Source: Gonatopus flavifemur (taxonomy: Eukaryota > Arthropoda > Insecta > Hymenoptera > Dryinidae). From it: 64,000 nucleotides of DNA. The stretch covers positions 248,001 to 312,000 of the forward strand of contig JAFFJZ010000011.1 of the NCBI GenBank assembly GCA_018340375.1. Direction: 5' to 3'. This document shows positions 11,346-22,311 of this stretch, piece by piece. Each line of letters starts with the position of its first letter. The stretch's first letter is position 1. Both the position numbers and the translations under genes were made by a program. The notes under the pieces were generated by a model, which did not search any database, was not told where the DNA came from, and saw only the letters and a list, made by a program, of their open reading frames with translations.

Positions 11346-11597
11346 CACTGTAAAAAATAATCGGAATTTTCCTGTGCATATCAACCGGAAAATTCCAATC
11401 ACTGATTAGGAAATCAATTTCCGGTACATTTATATGAAATTTCCCATACATTTATCTGGAAATTCCAAACTTTATGGGATTTTTCCCAATATTTCACAGT
11501 AAGTTTCCGGATAAGGTGGGAAAATTCCTAACGCATGTATGTGTTGATTACTTCAAATAAATATATAGAAATTTTCCGATAAAATTTTTTACAGTGT
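11346..11597. mobile_element. TA-class MITE, family shared with 41.38 kb
   Basis: The ends CACTGTAAAAAATAAT and AAATTTTTTACAGTG are inverted. The interior (GGAAATTCC, CTTTATGGGATTTT, CATGTATGTGTTGATTACTTCA) matches 41380-41623, so this is one dispersed family. Confidence 0.65.
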
Positions 11598-11638
11598 TAT
11601 TGAATTCGCATTTTTATCATGGTTATCATGTTACCATA

Positions 11639-11835
11639 CACTGAGAAAACTGTTTAGTTGCAGTAACCAAGAACGACATCAAATTGAAAATTTCAGTCGC
11701 CTAACTGAAATATTGTTTGTTTCAACAAAAATTTTCAGTCGAAGTGATTAATATTTTGTTGTGACAAATAAATATTTTATTTGATGTCGTACTCATTAAA
11801 TTTTTAGTGGCGACAACTGAATAGTTTTCCCGGTG
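11639..11835. mobile_element. TA-class MITE (CACTGAGAAAACTG ends)
   Basis: The ends CACTGAGAAAACTGTTTAGTTG and CAACTGAATAGTTTTCCCGGTG-like sequences are inverted. Arms include ACGACATCAAAT and ATTTGATGTCGT. Confidence 0.6.
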
Positions 11836-11989
11836 TACCCTCCAAAAGAACATGAACATTCAAAAACCGTTTGTTAGACCTAAAACGATGCTATGGACAT
11901 TTGAAGGTTCATTGAGCGTTTGTTGAATGTAAATTTATTCTAAATCAACCTCAAATCAATTCATTTGACTCATGTTCTCTTCGGGTGAA

Positions 11990-12625
11990 TGCTCCCCTGC
12001 TGAATTCAACAAGTACTCAAGTAGCATCGGATTATACTACAAAGATTCTACGGATATTCGAAGTATATTCTAAGCGTATTGCAATGAGACCGTATTATAG
12101 GTGCTTTGCACTCCCCTCGAACACACACTGTTATAGATGTCATTAAATTTCAATATACTTCTCAAGTATATTTGTAAATGACATTTCCAATCCTTAGTGA
12201 TTGAAATGAGAATTCATTGACACGTATGTGATTTTTGCTATATTATCCCAGCCAACAGAATCAAAGTAGCGCTTCTACCAGCGATGCTATTATCCAGTCG
12301 TGCATTCAAAAATTTCTAATACATGCACGGAGAAAATCATATATTAGAAAGCATTAGACAGTATAGTAGTTTGGGGATGTATGTTTTTGTATGACAAAAA
12401 GTGAAGATCAGTATGAAACCGTTTACCATACCTGTCACAAAGGTCACGATACACGCTGATGGAGGATCTCAAGTAGGAACAGAATTTCAAATTCCAAGTA
12501 ACACCAGAATATAATATGAACGTTCTTCGAATATTCGAAATGTTCTATGTACATTCCAAGAGACCGTTTCATAGGTGCTATGCACATTCATCGAACGTAT
12601 GTCATCGAATATACGACGGAATATA
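11990..12625. repeat. two decayed copies of the CAAGCAGCA foldback family
   Basis: 12010-12130 and 12495-12625 match the arm of 35662-35981 (AGTARCAYCRGA, TTCTTCGAATATTCGAA, CGAACGTATGYCATCGAATATACGACG). The second copy stops at the MITE at 12626-12856, and a matching far-arm piece lies at 13090-13160, which suggests it was broken up by insertions. Confidence 0.45.
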
Positions 12626-12856
12626 CACGGAAAAAACTGTTTAATAGAATTCACCAACGAGGGTGGTAAAATACGGCACTATTAGAATTTCTGTTAATAT
12701 TCACTAGAACTGTAGTCAAATCAACTACTGCGGTAGTAATTTTAACTGCGACCATCGTAGATTTTACTAGAACTCTTATAGATATTACGAGAAATTCTAA
12801 TAGTGCCGTATTTTACTGAACCCGTTAGTAAATCTTATGAAACATTTTTTTCCGTG
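12626..12856. mobile_element. TA-class hairpin MITE
   Basis: The ends CACGGAAAAAACTGTTT / AACATTTTTTTCCGTG are inverted and the arms pair over TACGGCACTATTAGAATTTCT. It sits within a decayed foldback copy. Confidence 0.65.
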
Positions 12857-13159
12857 TAGTCTCAAGGTCATTGAAAAGCTACTACGTTGCTACCACCAGC
12901 ATGGCTAGAAGCGGAAACGTCAATTCGAAAGCATTTTGCTGGCTAGGATACTATACATTGATAGTTATTTTCGTAACAAAAATTTCGTTCAGATGTAATT
13001 GAAATTTCAATAAATTTTTCAGTTATGTGGATAACTTTTGATTCCATTATTTTCAATTGAAAGTTCAATCAGAAATTTCTAACAGTGCATGTAATTGAAT
13101 ATATGACCGTAAATCGAACGAGTAAACATCGTATATTTCGAATGCACTATGTATGTTCA

Positions 13160-14305
13160 AGGAGGAAATGTATCTAGGTAAAAAAAGTTCTACATGGACT
13201 ATGTAGAATTCACGTAGCGGAATGGTTCTACATGATCTCTACATGGTTTATATCATATATGGATAATCAAGAAATCTCAAGTGATTGGGTTAAAGTTACG
13301 AAAAACATCAGACAATGACTTATTCGTATACAGAAAAAAATTGTCATTGGATGTTGAATTATTCGTTTGGAAGGAAGACTCGCCGCAGGGGAAAAACACG
13401 TTGTTTCAAACGTTCAGTATTACATAGTTTTACCAACCATGATCACCCTAAAGAGATGTAATTCTGGCCAAAATTGTTGATGATATTTTGGACCCTGGAT
13501 CAAAAAATTGCATTCCTGAATGAAAAAAAAAACCGATTCCATTCGGAATCGAATTTGAATCTTCGTGATCCATGATCCGACTTCCTTGCCTCTTACCTAT
13601 GATTCTGTATGAATGTACTTGGCATTCAAAATATAAGAACATCACTCAATTGAAAATCATTCATGAATGGAATAATTGATCTGATTGGAGAGGATCCATT
13701 GAATTCCGTTCAATGTTACCAAAGTTGAACAAAAGTCTAATTAATTTCATGTGATTATTTGTCAATGAGACTTGGTCGATCGCATAAATTCTTTTTGACA
13801 ATCTTACTGACTTTTTTTGAATCTCGATGAATTTCGAACAAACCATTCACATTTGTACGATCAATTATAAGCAATTATTCAGAAAAATATCATTCTCCAA
13901 TGATTCTTCAAGTTTTCCAGATAGTTTATTATCTCAGACATTGTTTAGAAATGTCATAATCACTTGAAGAATTTCTTGGTGAATTAATGGAAAAAAATCC
14001 ACCACAGTCCCAAAAGAATCCTTCTGGAACTGTGTTGTTGTGTGCGATCATACCCACCAAGTCCGACCAGGTCCGACTGGGTCCTGATCGGGTCCTAATC
14101 AAACTCCGGGTTAACCAGATAAAATGTGACTGAATTTCCAGTCGGCATGTTCGCAGTCTAGGAAATATATATAAATCTGTGGAAAACTTACACTCAAGAA
14201 ACGGCAATGATGGTGCATGCACTAACTCAACGGCACCAGTTTCCGACCATTCTCCTAAATTTGACCATCCTATATTTGAAGAAAAATTGATCGCACGCAT
14301 TCGTA
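13160..14305. repeat. diverged relative of the GTCTCGC family, otherwise unannotated
   Basis: 13850-13990 resembles 22620-22760 in the same orientation (AAGCAATTATTCAGAAAAATATC, TTCTTCAAGTTTT). 13495-13600 is an inverted match of 32227-32305 (CATGGATCACGAAGAT-like, AAATTGATTCC blocks). This suggests an old rearranged copy. No gene is supported. Confidence 0.45.
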
Positions 14306-14517
14306 CACTATATTAGAAGAATCTGTTTTAAACTTAACAATACTATTATGAAGTTTTTTACATGAACATTTTATTAAATTTCACACGAAATATTGTATGA
14401 AATTTCATATTTTCATATTAAATTTCATAAAAAATTTCGTATGAAATTTAATAAAATGTTCATGTAAAAAACTTCATAATATTATTGTTAAGTTCAAGAC
14501 AGATTTTTCTAACAGTG
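14306..14517. mobile_element. TA-class hairpin, nearly perfect arms
   Basis: The ends CACTATATTAGAAGAATCTG / CAGATTTTTCTAACAGTG are inverted. The arms share TTACATGAACATTTTATTAAA with its complement and differ at few positions. Family relatives with CACTGTTAGAAA ends are at 17646-17941 and 34502-34621. Confidence 0.7.
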
Positions 14518-14939
14518 TACCCGTACAGGACAATCACCGATCGCCAGACATTTCTCCGTGGCATCTATGTCGCTTCTCCGTTCCTCCACCTTTTATCCAT
14601 CTCGCCCTCACGGAGACACGATATGGACGTCAGTGGGTGTGCTGTGAGCTCATTTAATGAACCACGTTAAATAAATAAATATCTAGTCTGCAGATTGCAA
14701 GTAAATTTGATTAATTTACATAAGTATTCAAATAATTATTCGAAAAAGTACCAGGCGGTCGCATAGTTGGGATGCTGGTTGAAAACCGGTGCCTTTGCTT
14801 TACAGATAAGTTCAACCACGACATAAATTCCTTATGAACTTGGGCTAGCCTGCACTGATTGGTGTCAAAGAAAAATGCAAGTTTCCTCTTGAGCATTTGG
14901 TACTGCCGTAGCGAACTATCAATATAAGTGCAGCAGAGG
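14518..14939. other. intergenic DNA, nothing recognised
   Basis: No supported feature. Confidence 0.4.
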
Positions 14940-15078
14940 CCCTGGTGGAAAGCGTTACATGGTTTCTGGTCAGTTTCTGGCTAGTAGCCAGAAACTGGGT
15001 GTTTCTGGTCGGTCACTGGCTAGTTACCGACTAGTAGCTGGCCAGTGGCCAGCTAAACTGGGAAAATTTCTACCAGGG
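14940..15078. mobile_element. CCC-ended hairpin
   Basis: The ends CCCTGGTGGAAAG / AATTTCTACCAGGG are inverted, with GG on both flanks (14938-14939, 15079-15080). The arms consist of variants of TTTCTGGYYAGTNACTGGC and fold on themselves. Confidence 0.65.
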
Positions 15079-16140
15079 GGTCTTTTTGAATTATAGCAGT
15101 TAAGTACTACAGTTTAAATTTACCCACAGACAATTTTCGGAGCTCACAACTGCATTCTGCTACTGGCACACGCTTCTGTTAAAAGTACTATAAAAACGCT
15201 GTTAATCTAATCACATTATTCCTCTTACGAGTATGTAAAGCTGCAATATATTGTGCCGTCATTTTTGTTTCGTGTTGGAACTACGCTTCTAATGCTTTTT
15301 TCAAGCCTGAAAAACGAATCAAAGTACAAGTCGAGATGTGGAACAAATATTGGGAGTTTGAAGCTATTTTGAATATTGTGAATTTTCCATGTAATTGAAT
15401 ATGAAGAATGTACACCAACATTTAAATACGTTCTAGGCTCTCCCGCGTGTTTCCTCCCGCAACTCTGGCCAGTATACAAGGTATGGTATTTTATAATTCA
15501 ATGATTATAACTATTATATATTTTGAAATTTTTTCGACTTCACTTTGTAATGGTAGTTGATTTTTTCACTCCAATTTTGCATATGAGAGCGAATGAAATA
15601 CACCTATCTTTAATCAGATCAATAAAGTATTCACGATTTCCTGCTCTCTTCGAATTTCATAGATTAAGAAATTTGCTAACAAGGTAGAGATATATTATTC
15701 TTCTACTAAATTGGAATTATTATAAATCTCAAAGATTCACTATGACATGATAAATCTCATATCTGAGTGTCATACATTCGTTGTTTCTCCTACGTCCTAT
15801 GGTAAAAAAAGGTGTTCTTAAGAGAAGATCATGAGACCACTACTGATGAAGTGGTCTCTGTAGCAGAAACAAACTTCATGGCGATCCTATTTAAAATAAA
15901 ACATGAAAGAGACTAAATGAAACCATCAAGTTCAATAGGTTATGTTGATATTCCCAGCAAGAATAAATCATATAAAAGATATATATGGCCATATAAGATC
16001 TATATATGGTTACACAGATGTATATATGACTCCTATTTAATTCATATATTAGTCGTATATGGCCATATACGTCTTGTACATGGTATTAAATATCCCATAT
16101 GTTTATTTCTGATATGATATATGAAATATGATCCTATATA
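15079..16140. other. mostly unannotated; ATATATGG-rich stretch at 15970-16140
   Basis: 15970-16100 contains repeated TATATATGGCCATATA-type palindromes. On the minus strand, 15306-15228 and 15471-15437 look like short exons (TTTTTCAG acceptor, GTAAGA donor), but I cannot assign them a product. The rest shows nothing. Confidence 0.3.
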
Positions 16141-16142
16141 TG

Positions 16143-16404
16143 CCCACCCACTGAGCATTTCCGTTAGAACCTTGCATTAACATTGCAGCGATATTGATGC
16201 GATCTTGAAAGTACTTGTCTTTCAATTCACAAATGCAATATTACCAAAGTAACTTGCAAAAATGTCGTTGAAATATCACCTGACAACGTAACATTGCTGC
16301 AATTTACTTGTAATTGGATGTTGTAATTCTCATAACAGGTACTTTCAAGATCGCATCAACATCGATGCAATGTTAGTGCAAGGTTCTATCGGAAATGCAG
16401 TGGG
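16143..16404. mobile_element. CCC-ended hairpin
   Basis: The ends CCCACCCACTGAGCATTTCCG and CGGAAATGCAGTGGG are inverted. The arms pair over GATGCGATCTTGAAAGTAC and TTGCATTAACATTGCA-like sequence for about 75 bp. Non-coding. Confidence 0.65.
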
Positions 16405-16426
16405 CATATATGATATGGGATGGATC

Positions 16427-16899
16427 ATGCACATAAGAATTGTGCACTTATTTATTATGCACATAAAAAAATTTAATTGAATTTGTTCACATATTAATTT
16501 CAGTTGTTCCTAATACGTTTGATAAATGTGCACTGATAGTCGTGCACAGTGAATTGTACACATGAAAAAAAATGAGAAATATAAAATGTAAGATTGTGCA
16601 CCTTACATTTTGCACCGTTGGGAATATTCAATATTGTTTTTCATGCGCAAGTTTTTGTGAATAAAAATTTTGTGCATGATTACTTGCGCATAAAAAACAA
16701 TATTGAATATTCCCAAAGGTGCAAAATGTAAGGCGCACAATCTTACATTTTATATTTCTCATTGTTTTCATGTGTACAATTCACTGTGCACGACTATCAG
16801 TGCACATTTATCAAATGTATTAGGAACAACTAAAATTAATATGTGAACAAATTTAATTCAATTTTTTTATGTGCATAATAAATAAGTGCACAATTCTTA
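16427..16899. mobile_element. 470-bp near-perfect long hairpin
   Basis: The arms of about 220 bp run from TGCACATAAGAATTGTGCAC to AAGTGCACAATTCTTA and pair almost throughout (for example TGCACTGATAGTCGTGCAC, AATATTGAATATTCCCAA). The loop is short, around 16668. If transcribed it would form a very long double-stranded RNA. There are no ORFs. Confidence 0.8.
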
Positions 16900-17413
16900 T
16901 TATTATTATTATTCTTCGCATATATAATTTTGCCGTTAATTTGTATACGAACCGAATATGATCTATTTGTGAACTGTATATCAATCATTTTTACTATAGG
17001 CATTCATAATATAAAATTGATCCGAAGGAAATGGATGGGGGATTCATAGGAGTGAAAGATAATCCTGCAGATAAAATTATCTTCCCTTAAGTTTGAAATT
17101 ACTCGGATTCCTTCGTAGCACAATTTTCTTTGGATGAGAGAAATGAACATTCCCGATGAACAAAAAACGCGCGCTCGTTATTTCAACATAGAAAACATTG
17201 TATTATCGAACGGATGTTTGTAGCAAATCCGACTGTATAAATTAAGGCGGGGAACCTCGTGTAAACAGCACTTTCAAGATCTAATTATACAAAAAGTGGT
17301 ATTATTTAGTGAATTGGAATATAATACAAAATAATATTCAAGTCTGAATGTACAAGACAGAATTTTTTTGTCAAAAATAACAAAATGGCCGCACTACAGC
17401 TGTTTGAACTTAC

Positions 17414-17485
17414 CTCCTCGAATTTGGACCGGACAACACACAGGTGCTTGTAGTTGTTTGAAATCCACAGACTAAACTTTTCCAT
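17414..17485 (-). CDS. possible first coding exon, unknown protein
   Basis: Read on the minus strand, ATG at 17485-17483 opens 24 codons (MEKFSLWISNNYKHLCVVRS, then KFEE) ending exactly at a consensus donor GAG|GTAAGT (cut after 17414). Codon content looks coding and the donor is perfect. Possible downstream exons at 15471-15437 and 15306-15228 would keep frame, but the product is not recognisable. It could equally be a chance ORF beside a chance donor. Confidence 0.25.
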
Positions 17486-17645
17486 TACAACAAATAATTT
17501 TGTACTGCATGGACCTAAAGTGAGCAGAAAAATAAACGAAAAATAAAAACTAAGAGAATTTTTAACCTTTAGTTAGTGTCGTGGTCTGTGATACCGCCGA
17601 GGAAAATATTTCAATGCCTCATCTCTTATTTTCATCCAATAATAA

Positions 17646-17941
17646 CACTGTTAGAAAAATTTTTTAATTCAATGGAAAACTTGTGAAATATAATAGTCCC
17701 ATATTAAATTTAATAAAGTTCTTAAATTTAATATGAGTTATGAAATTTTAGAATTTCTGATTAAAATGTAAGAAACTAATTATCAAATTTACAAATATCT
17801 TATTAAAATTAAGAAGAAAATTCCTAAAATTAGGAACTATCTCATTGAAATTGATATGATATTATGAAATTTCATAGATTGTGTTATGTAAAAAGTTTCA
17901 TAATATGTCTATGAAACTTAAGACAGATTTCTTTAACAGTG
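17646..17941. mobile_element. TA-class MITE (CACTGTTAGAAAAA ends)
   Basis: The ends CACTGTTAGAAAAATTT / AGACAGATTTCTTTAACAGTG are inverted. The interior is AT-rich with CATATTAAATTTAATA-type blocks that resemble the arms of 14306-14517. Confidence 0.6.
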
Positions 17942-18059
17942 AAGGACATTGTGTATGCATACATTTCTGCGTTTGATACGTCTCCGTCTGTTTAAGGTGG
18001 AAATAGTACCGTAAAATAAATCATAGAAATCAAGAACATATAATTTCTTTGTTTCCAAA

Positions 18060-18480
18060 CAAATTGTTGGCCCTCCACAGACACAGACTATTCCGAATTT
18101 CGCTGCTTAGTTAGACTAAGTGGGTCTTTGAGAAATTATTGAATTTCCAAAAGGGAACATGAAGTTTTCAAAAGTTTATAAGATTTTTGGGAAATGCTCT
18201 CAATCTCCGGAAATGATTTCCGAAAATGATAATATCGTAAGAGTATCTTCTACTTTTTTTATCATTGCAATAATATCAGGAAGAATTTCGAAAGCAGGAA
18301 ACAATTCACAGATCTTTAAATCACCAGATAGCCTGTGGAGGTTTGAAAACATTACATACATTTGATCCATTCCATTATAATGAGAAGATTCATCTTTCTT
18401 CTGTCGCGAGTTTGAGGAGACAAAGGAGGAGAGAGTGTCCGCCAAGGTCGATAATTACAATCAGTATATAGTTGGTATTA
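18060..18480. repeat. dispersed repeat shared with 46.8-47.06 kb
   Basis: 18062-18350 matches 46798-47060 at about 80%: CCGAATTTYGCTGYTTAGTTRG, TGGGTCTTTGA, GAAGTTTTCAAAAGTT-like and ATAATATCGTAAGAGTATCTTCT. The ends of the repeat are not defined and it contains no domain-bearing ORF. Confidence 0.55.
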
Positions 18481-18654
18481 ATGGAGGGGGTCCCACAATA
18501 TCATATATGCAATAACTCGACAAGCAAAACTTATTTTTTATGACATAAAAAACTGGTTAGGGGACATAAGTTGAGTTTTTTAGAACTATCAATCAGTATT
18601 TTGTTTTTTCTCAACTTCCAACTTTCGATTGAGTGTCTGAATGCGAGAACCGAC

Positions 18655-18989
18655 CTTAGAGCATATACTACTGGAGCGAGTATTGCCTACTCTCTAAATC
18701 TGGAAGAGTGAAAAATCCCTCGTTTCACTCCATTAAGTGTCAGAAGTGAGCCAGTCCGCTTCGAGTGGGATTTTCACTCGTTTCGAGTGGACTCCCACTC
18801 TTTTAGACTGAAAGATTCACTCTAGAATTGGAGTGGCTGTGAGTTTTTAACCTCAAACCTTGGATTATCACTCTAAAAGAGTGGAAATTTCACTCGAAAT
18901 TTCGACAAGCTCACTTTTGGCTGGCTAAAGAGTGAAATACCACTCTAACAATTTTAGAGAGTATGATTACAATAGAAATAAGTGTGGTT

Positions 18990-19042
<53 letters not shown>

Positions 19043-19189
19043 ACTTTTAGGCAGTTGTCTCTCTTTTCATCCAATGAGATTTCAACAAAGATAGCACTGC
19101 CTAAAAGTCGGAACTCTCATTCTATCTTTAATTCGAACTAACCACACTTCTCCGTAGCCTTTGGTCGCTCCAGTAGTATATGCTCTAAG
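18655..19189. mobile_element. 535-bp element with 8-bp target duplication
   Basis: Perfect 25-bp inverted ends (CTTAGAGCATATACTACTGG...) are bounded by GAACCGAC on both sides (18647-18654, 19190-19197). An 8-bp duplication is usual for hAT and P-type elements. Inside are a nested palindrome at 18688-18963 (TACTCTCTAAA/TTTTAGAGAGTA ends), a (GA)n run at 18995-19037, and a second inverted pair, CCGACTTTTAGGCAGT / ACTGCCTAAAAGTCGG. There is no transposase. Confidence 0.8.
18688..18963. mobile_element. nested palindrome of GAGTGAAA-type blocks
   Basis: The ends TACTCTCTAAATCTGG / ACAATTTTAGAGAGTA are inverted. The interior consists of alternating CACTCT/AGAGTG and TTTCACTC/GAGTGAAA words on both strands. 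It sits wholly inside 18655-19189. Confidence 0.5.
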
Positions 19190-19197
19190 GAACCGAC

Positions 19198-19985
19198 GAT
19201 AGGCTCGAAGAGCCTTACAAGTATTGTCCAAGCTCGTCATGTCAAAGCTCGAAAAAAAGTTCAGAATTTCGAAACTCTAAAAATACTGAATGATAGGATT
19301 TGGGAAATCAATCCAAGTCTCTTTACAATTTTTTTCCTACAGTCGCTAATTTTTGAGAGATGAACGTTAATATCACCTACTTTTTCACACCGAAAATCCA
19401 TGATATTGACCATCGAATTTGTTCTAACTTGGTCATTCTTCGATGTATCGGAATAAATCTTGCGGATTCTGATTTGTAAGACTCCTTTGTGGACTAAACT
19501 AAAATGTTGGACCAATTTGTAAGAATTAATAATTCTTGAATCCGGAGTGGAAACCATGCTTTCCATGCTTCGCATTGAAAAACATGGTGGGAGAAATATG
19601 AGGTAAAAATAACTTCCAGCGACAAGGTGGTTCGTTAGTGTATGGACAAACTTTTTGGAAATTTTCAGATCGATCGGACTATTAGTTTGCAGAATACACC
19701 GATTTTTCATGAGCAACGGAAATTTTTTATGATACTGCAACGTCTAGGGGAGAATTCCCTTCACTAAAAGAAATTCAAATAGTCACATCAACTATTTGAG
19801 AACAACCATTCACTTTCAGTGTTCACAACTATATAAACAGTTATGGTAATTCGTTTATAGTAATGAAACCCATTCAAATGCTTGCATGAACTATGAACAG
19901 AGTTGGAAAAATTATAATTGGATAGCTGTCCTTTCACATAGTTGCCATGACTATAAATTTCTCTGAGTGCTGAAAAAAAACAGTA
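19198..19985. other. no gene recognised
   Basis: A 159-codon minus-strand frame (19740-19261) is open here, but it has no domain and no exon-like boundary, and it reads like transposon non-coding DNA. 19760-19985 contains scattered ACTATNNNNACTAT-type words. Confidence 0.4.
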
Positions 19986-20055
19986 CACTGTTGAGAATTT
20001 CTTTAAATTTCATTCGCTTCTCAAATACGCTGGTGAATGAAATTCCAAATTCTTG
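19986..20055. repeat. fragment of a CACTGTTGAGAA-ended family
   Basis: The block matches 30632-30705 (TTTCATTC, TCTCAARTACRCT, AATGAAATT, CAAATTCTTG-like) and 12135-12215. It is cut by the palindrome that begins at 20056. Confidence 0.45.
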
Positions 20056-20739
20056 CACGGAAAGAACTCTGGAGCTACCGTAGTATGTGAGCCCGTCGCA
20101 CTATAGTAGCTTGGCTGCCCACATACGAGCGTAGTGCCGCTGTGTACCAAAGTTGATTCGACAGTCAGCCAATGTGGTATGACGAAGCGCCGAACTGAAT
20201 TTGTTCCCGTGTAATACCAGGGTACCCAAGGTATAATGTAAATGAAAAATACGAGTTTCGACGCCGTCTACAACTGGCGGGGCAACTACAGCTCACACAC
20301 ACAACTATACCACAATTACGTTCACACTCACACTATGATGGTGCCATTGGTGCGAGTGTGAACGTATTTGTGATATAGTTGTGTGTGTGTGAGCTGTAGT
20401 TGCCCCGCCAGTTGTAGACGGCGCCGAAACTCGTATTTTTCATTTACATTATACCTTGGTTTCCCTGTGTAATACCACGATGGTATGGCTCAGGAGCAAA
20501 CAGGCCTCGACGCGCGTACTCGCGCTGCTCCCCACTCCGCCCTCGAGGCCTGTTTGCTCCTGAGCCATACCATCGTGGTATTACACGGGAACAAATTCAG
20601 TTCGGCGCTTCGTCATACCACATTGGCTGACTGTCGAATCAACTTTGCTACACAGCGGCACTGCGCTCGTATGTGGGCAGCCAAGCTACTATAGTGCGAC
20701 GGGCTCACATACTACGGTAGCTTCAGAGTTCTTTCCGTG
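20056..20739. mobile_element. near-perfect palindromic element carrying a nested palindrome
   Basis: The ends CACGGAAAGAACTCTGGAGC / GCTTCAGAGTTCTTTCCGTG begin arms that pair almost perfectly up to a centre near 20523. The left arm is interrupted by 20219-20466. The right arm is uninterrupted and reads CATCGTGGTATTACACGGGAAC, which gives the exact empty site. GC content is higher than the surroundings. No ORF of interest. Confidence 0.85.
20219..20466. mobile_element. nested palindrome with 10-11 bp target duplication
   Basis: A 248-bp palindrome with ends AGGGTACCCAAGGTATAATG / CATTATACCTTGGTTTCCCT. It is flanked by GTGTAATACC at 20209-20218 and 20467-20476 (11 bp if the next A is counted). 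The other arm of the host palindrome has this string once. Arms pair over more than 100 bp including GTAGACGGCG and GCTCACACACACA. A duplication of 9-11 bp is typical of Mutator-like (MULE) transposition; assignment to that group is inference. Confidence 0.8.
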
Positions 20740-20770
20740 TGGTAATTGGATGAAGTGATTGAATTTCCCA

Positions 20771-21021
20771 CACGGAAAAAAGACAACAGCAATGGTTACT
20801 GTGAATCGCAGTAATTCATTGAAAACAAATGAAAAATCAAATTCACGCCGTTCATTACTGCGTCTCCCAGTAACCGTTAATGTCCAAGCAGCATTGGCGA
20901 ATTTCACTGCAGTACACATCACTGTGATCGCGCTAACCTCTATCATCCAAGCGTGTTTTCATTTGTTTTTCAACTGATTGCTGTTATGGACAGTAACCAG
21001 TGCTGTTTTCTTCTTTCCGTG
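20771..21021. mobile_element. TA-class MITE (CACGGAAAAAAGA ends)
   Basis: The ends CACGGAAAAAAGACAACAGC / GCTGTTTTCTTCTTTCCGTG are inverted. The interior contains GGTTACTGTGAATCGCAGTAA and related AGTAACC words. A fragment with the same TGAATGACAGCAATCAGTT block is at 21898-21925. Confidence 0.65.
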
Positions 21022-21948
21022 CATTTTGACCAACGAAGCAAACTGGTGCAGTAAAATATGGACGGGCAACAAACGTTTGGTTACTACAATCAATCGCTCA
21101 GTTATTCTAATTGAATGTATCGTTGATTTAACTGCTCATGAGCGTATTGTAATTTCCATTGAGTTGTTTAGTTATTTTGATTACGCAGTTTGGTCTGTCC
21201 ATATTCCACTATTCGTTCAGTGATTATCATTATTACTATTTTTCCGTGCCGTATTATACTACCAACAATAGTACTTATACTTTAGTACCTAGGTTTTCAT
21301 TCATATACACAGTTGGGAATAATTTGTGTGAATGTAAAAAAAAAATATATATAAATGGATTGATGTTGAAAACAACACATTCACGTGTGTAATGCTAACC
21401 TAACAAATGAATGAAGTTGAGGTAAAAAGTGTCAATTTGAAGTGAATTCCATATTAAACACACTTGATGTGTTACTTGCATATTACATGAAATTTGTTAA
21501 TTTGACATACGGTTACCAACACATCAACGTAAATTAGAAGTACCTAATTTGTTAAAATTACATTTCAACATTTTTTATGATGTTCTCATTTCATGAACTT
21601 GAAGTCAGTCATTAATTCTAATTTATTCGAGTTTAACATACAATAAGAGTCACTGGTTTGTATTTACAAACGACATCTGAAGTTGTTGAGGAAGTTATTC
21701 ACATGGGACAGTCAATTTAACATTTTTATTCAATGCGAACCGTTTTGGACATGACAAATATGTTATCTTTGACGAATTTGTTTCAACTGTGGATGTGATT
21801 GAAATGTCAAGAAATTTTTCAATTGTGTGAATGGAAGTTGACTCCATCACATGTGATTAAAAGCCTTATGCAGGAATTTCCAACAGTGTACTGATCACTG
21901 TGAATGACAGCAATCAGTTCATTGACAAACTGGCGTATATTCGATTTC
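21022..21948. repeat. unresolved repeat-derived DNA
   Basis: Several MITE-like scraps (TTTCCGTGC at 21241, CAACAGTGTACTGATCACTG at 21878) and AT-rich DNA. Boundaries cannot be drawn. Confidence 0.3.
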
Positions 21949-22104
21949 CGCGTGGTAATTCAGAGTCTCGCAACAGTCTCGCAAATAGTCTCGCGTTGTC
22001 TTTCAAGTGTCTTGCCTATAAAACAATCCAATACCTTAGCGAGATCTTGCTAATAATCTCGCTTGAAGTCTCGCATAGTATTGCTCCCATTTTTGGAATA
22101 AAAT

Positions 22105-22311
22105 CCCACATAGGAACAGAGGCTATGTCGTTCCAAAAGTATTCTAAAAGATATCTTCAAGATGTCTTATGCAACATAAAAGGAGAATTTAAGAAAGATC
22201 CTTTCTCAAGAACAAATCTTTCTTAAATCGTTCTTTTCATGTTGCATAAGACATCTTAAAGATATCTTTTAGAATACTTTTGGAACGACATAACCTCTGT
22301 TGCTATGTGGG
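22105..22311. mobile_element. CCC-ended hairpin
   Basis: The ends CCCACATAGGAACAGAG / CTCTGTTGCTATGTGGG are inverted. The arms pair for about 90 bp (GTCGTTCCAAAAGTATTCTA and complement). AT is found on both flanks, while the paralogous empty site near 31190 has a single AT. Confidence 0.8.

Noticed and set aside
19261..19740. 159-codon open frame on the minus strand
   Set aside because: No domain, no splice-like borders and no conserved-looking residues; the surrounding DNA reads like transposon-derived non-coding sequence.
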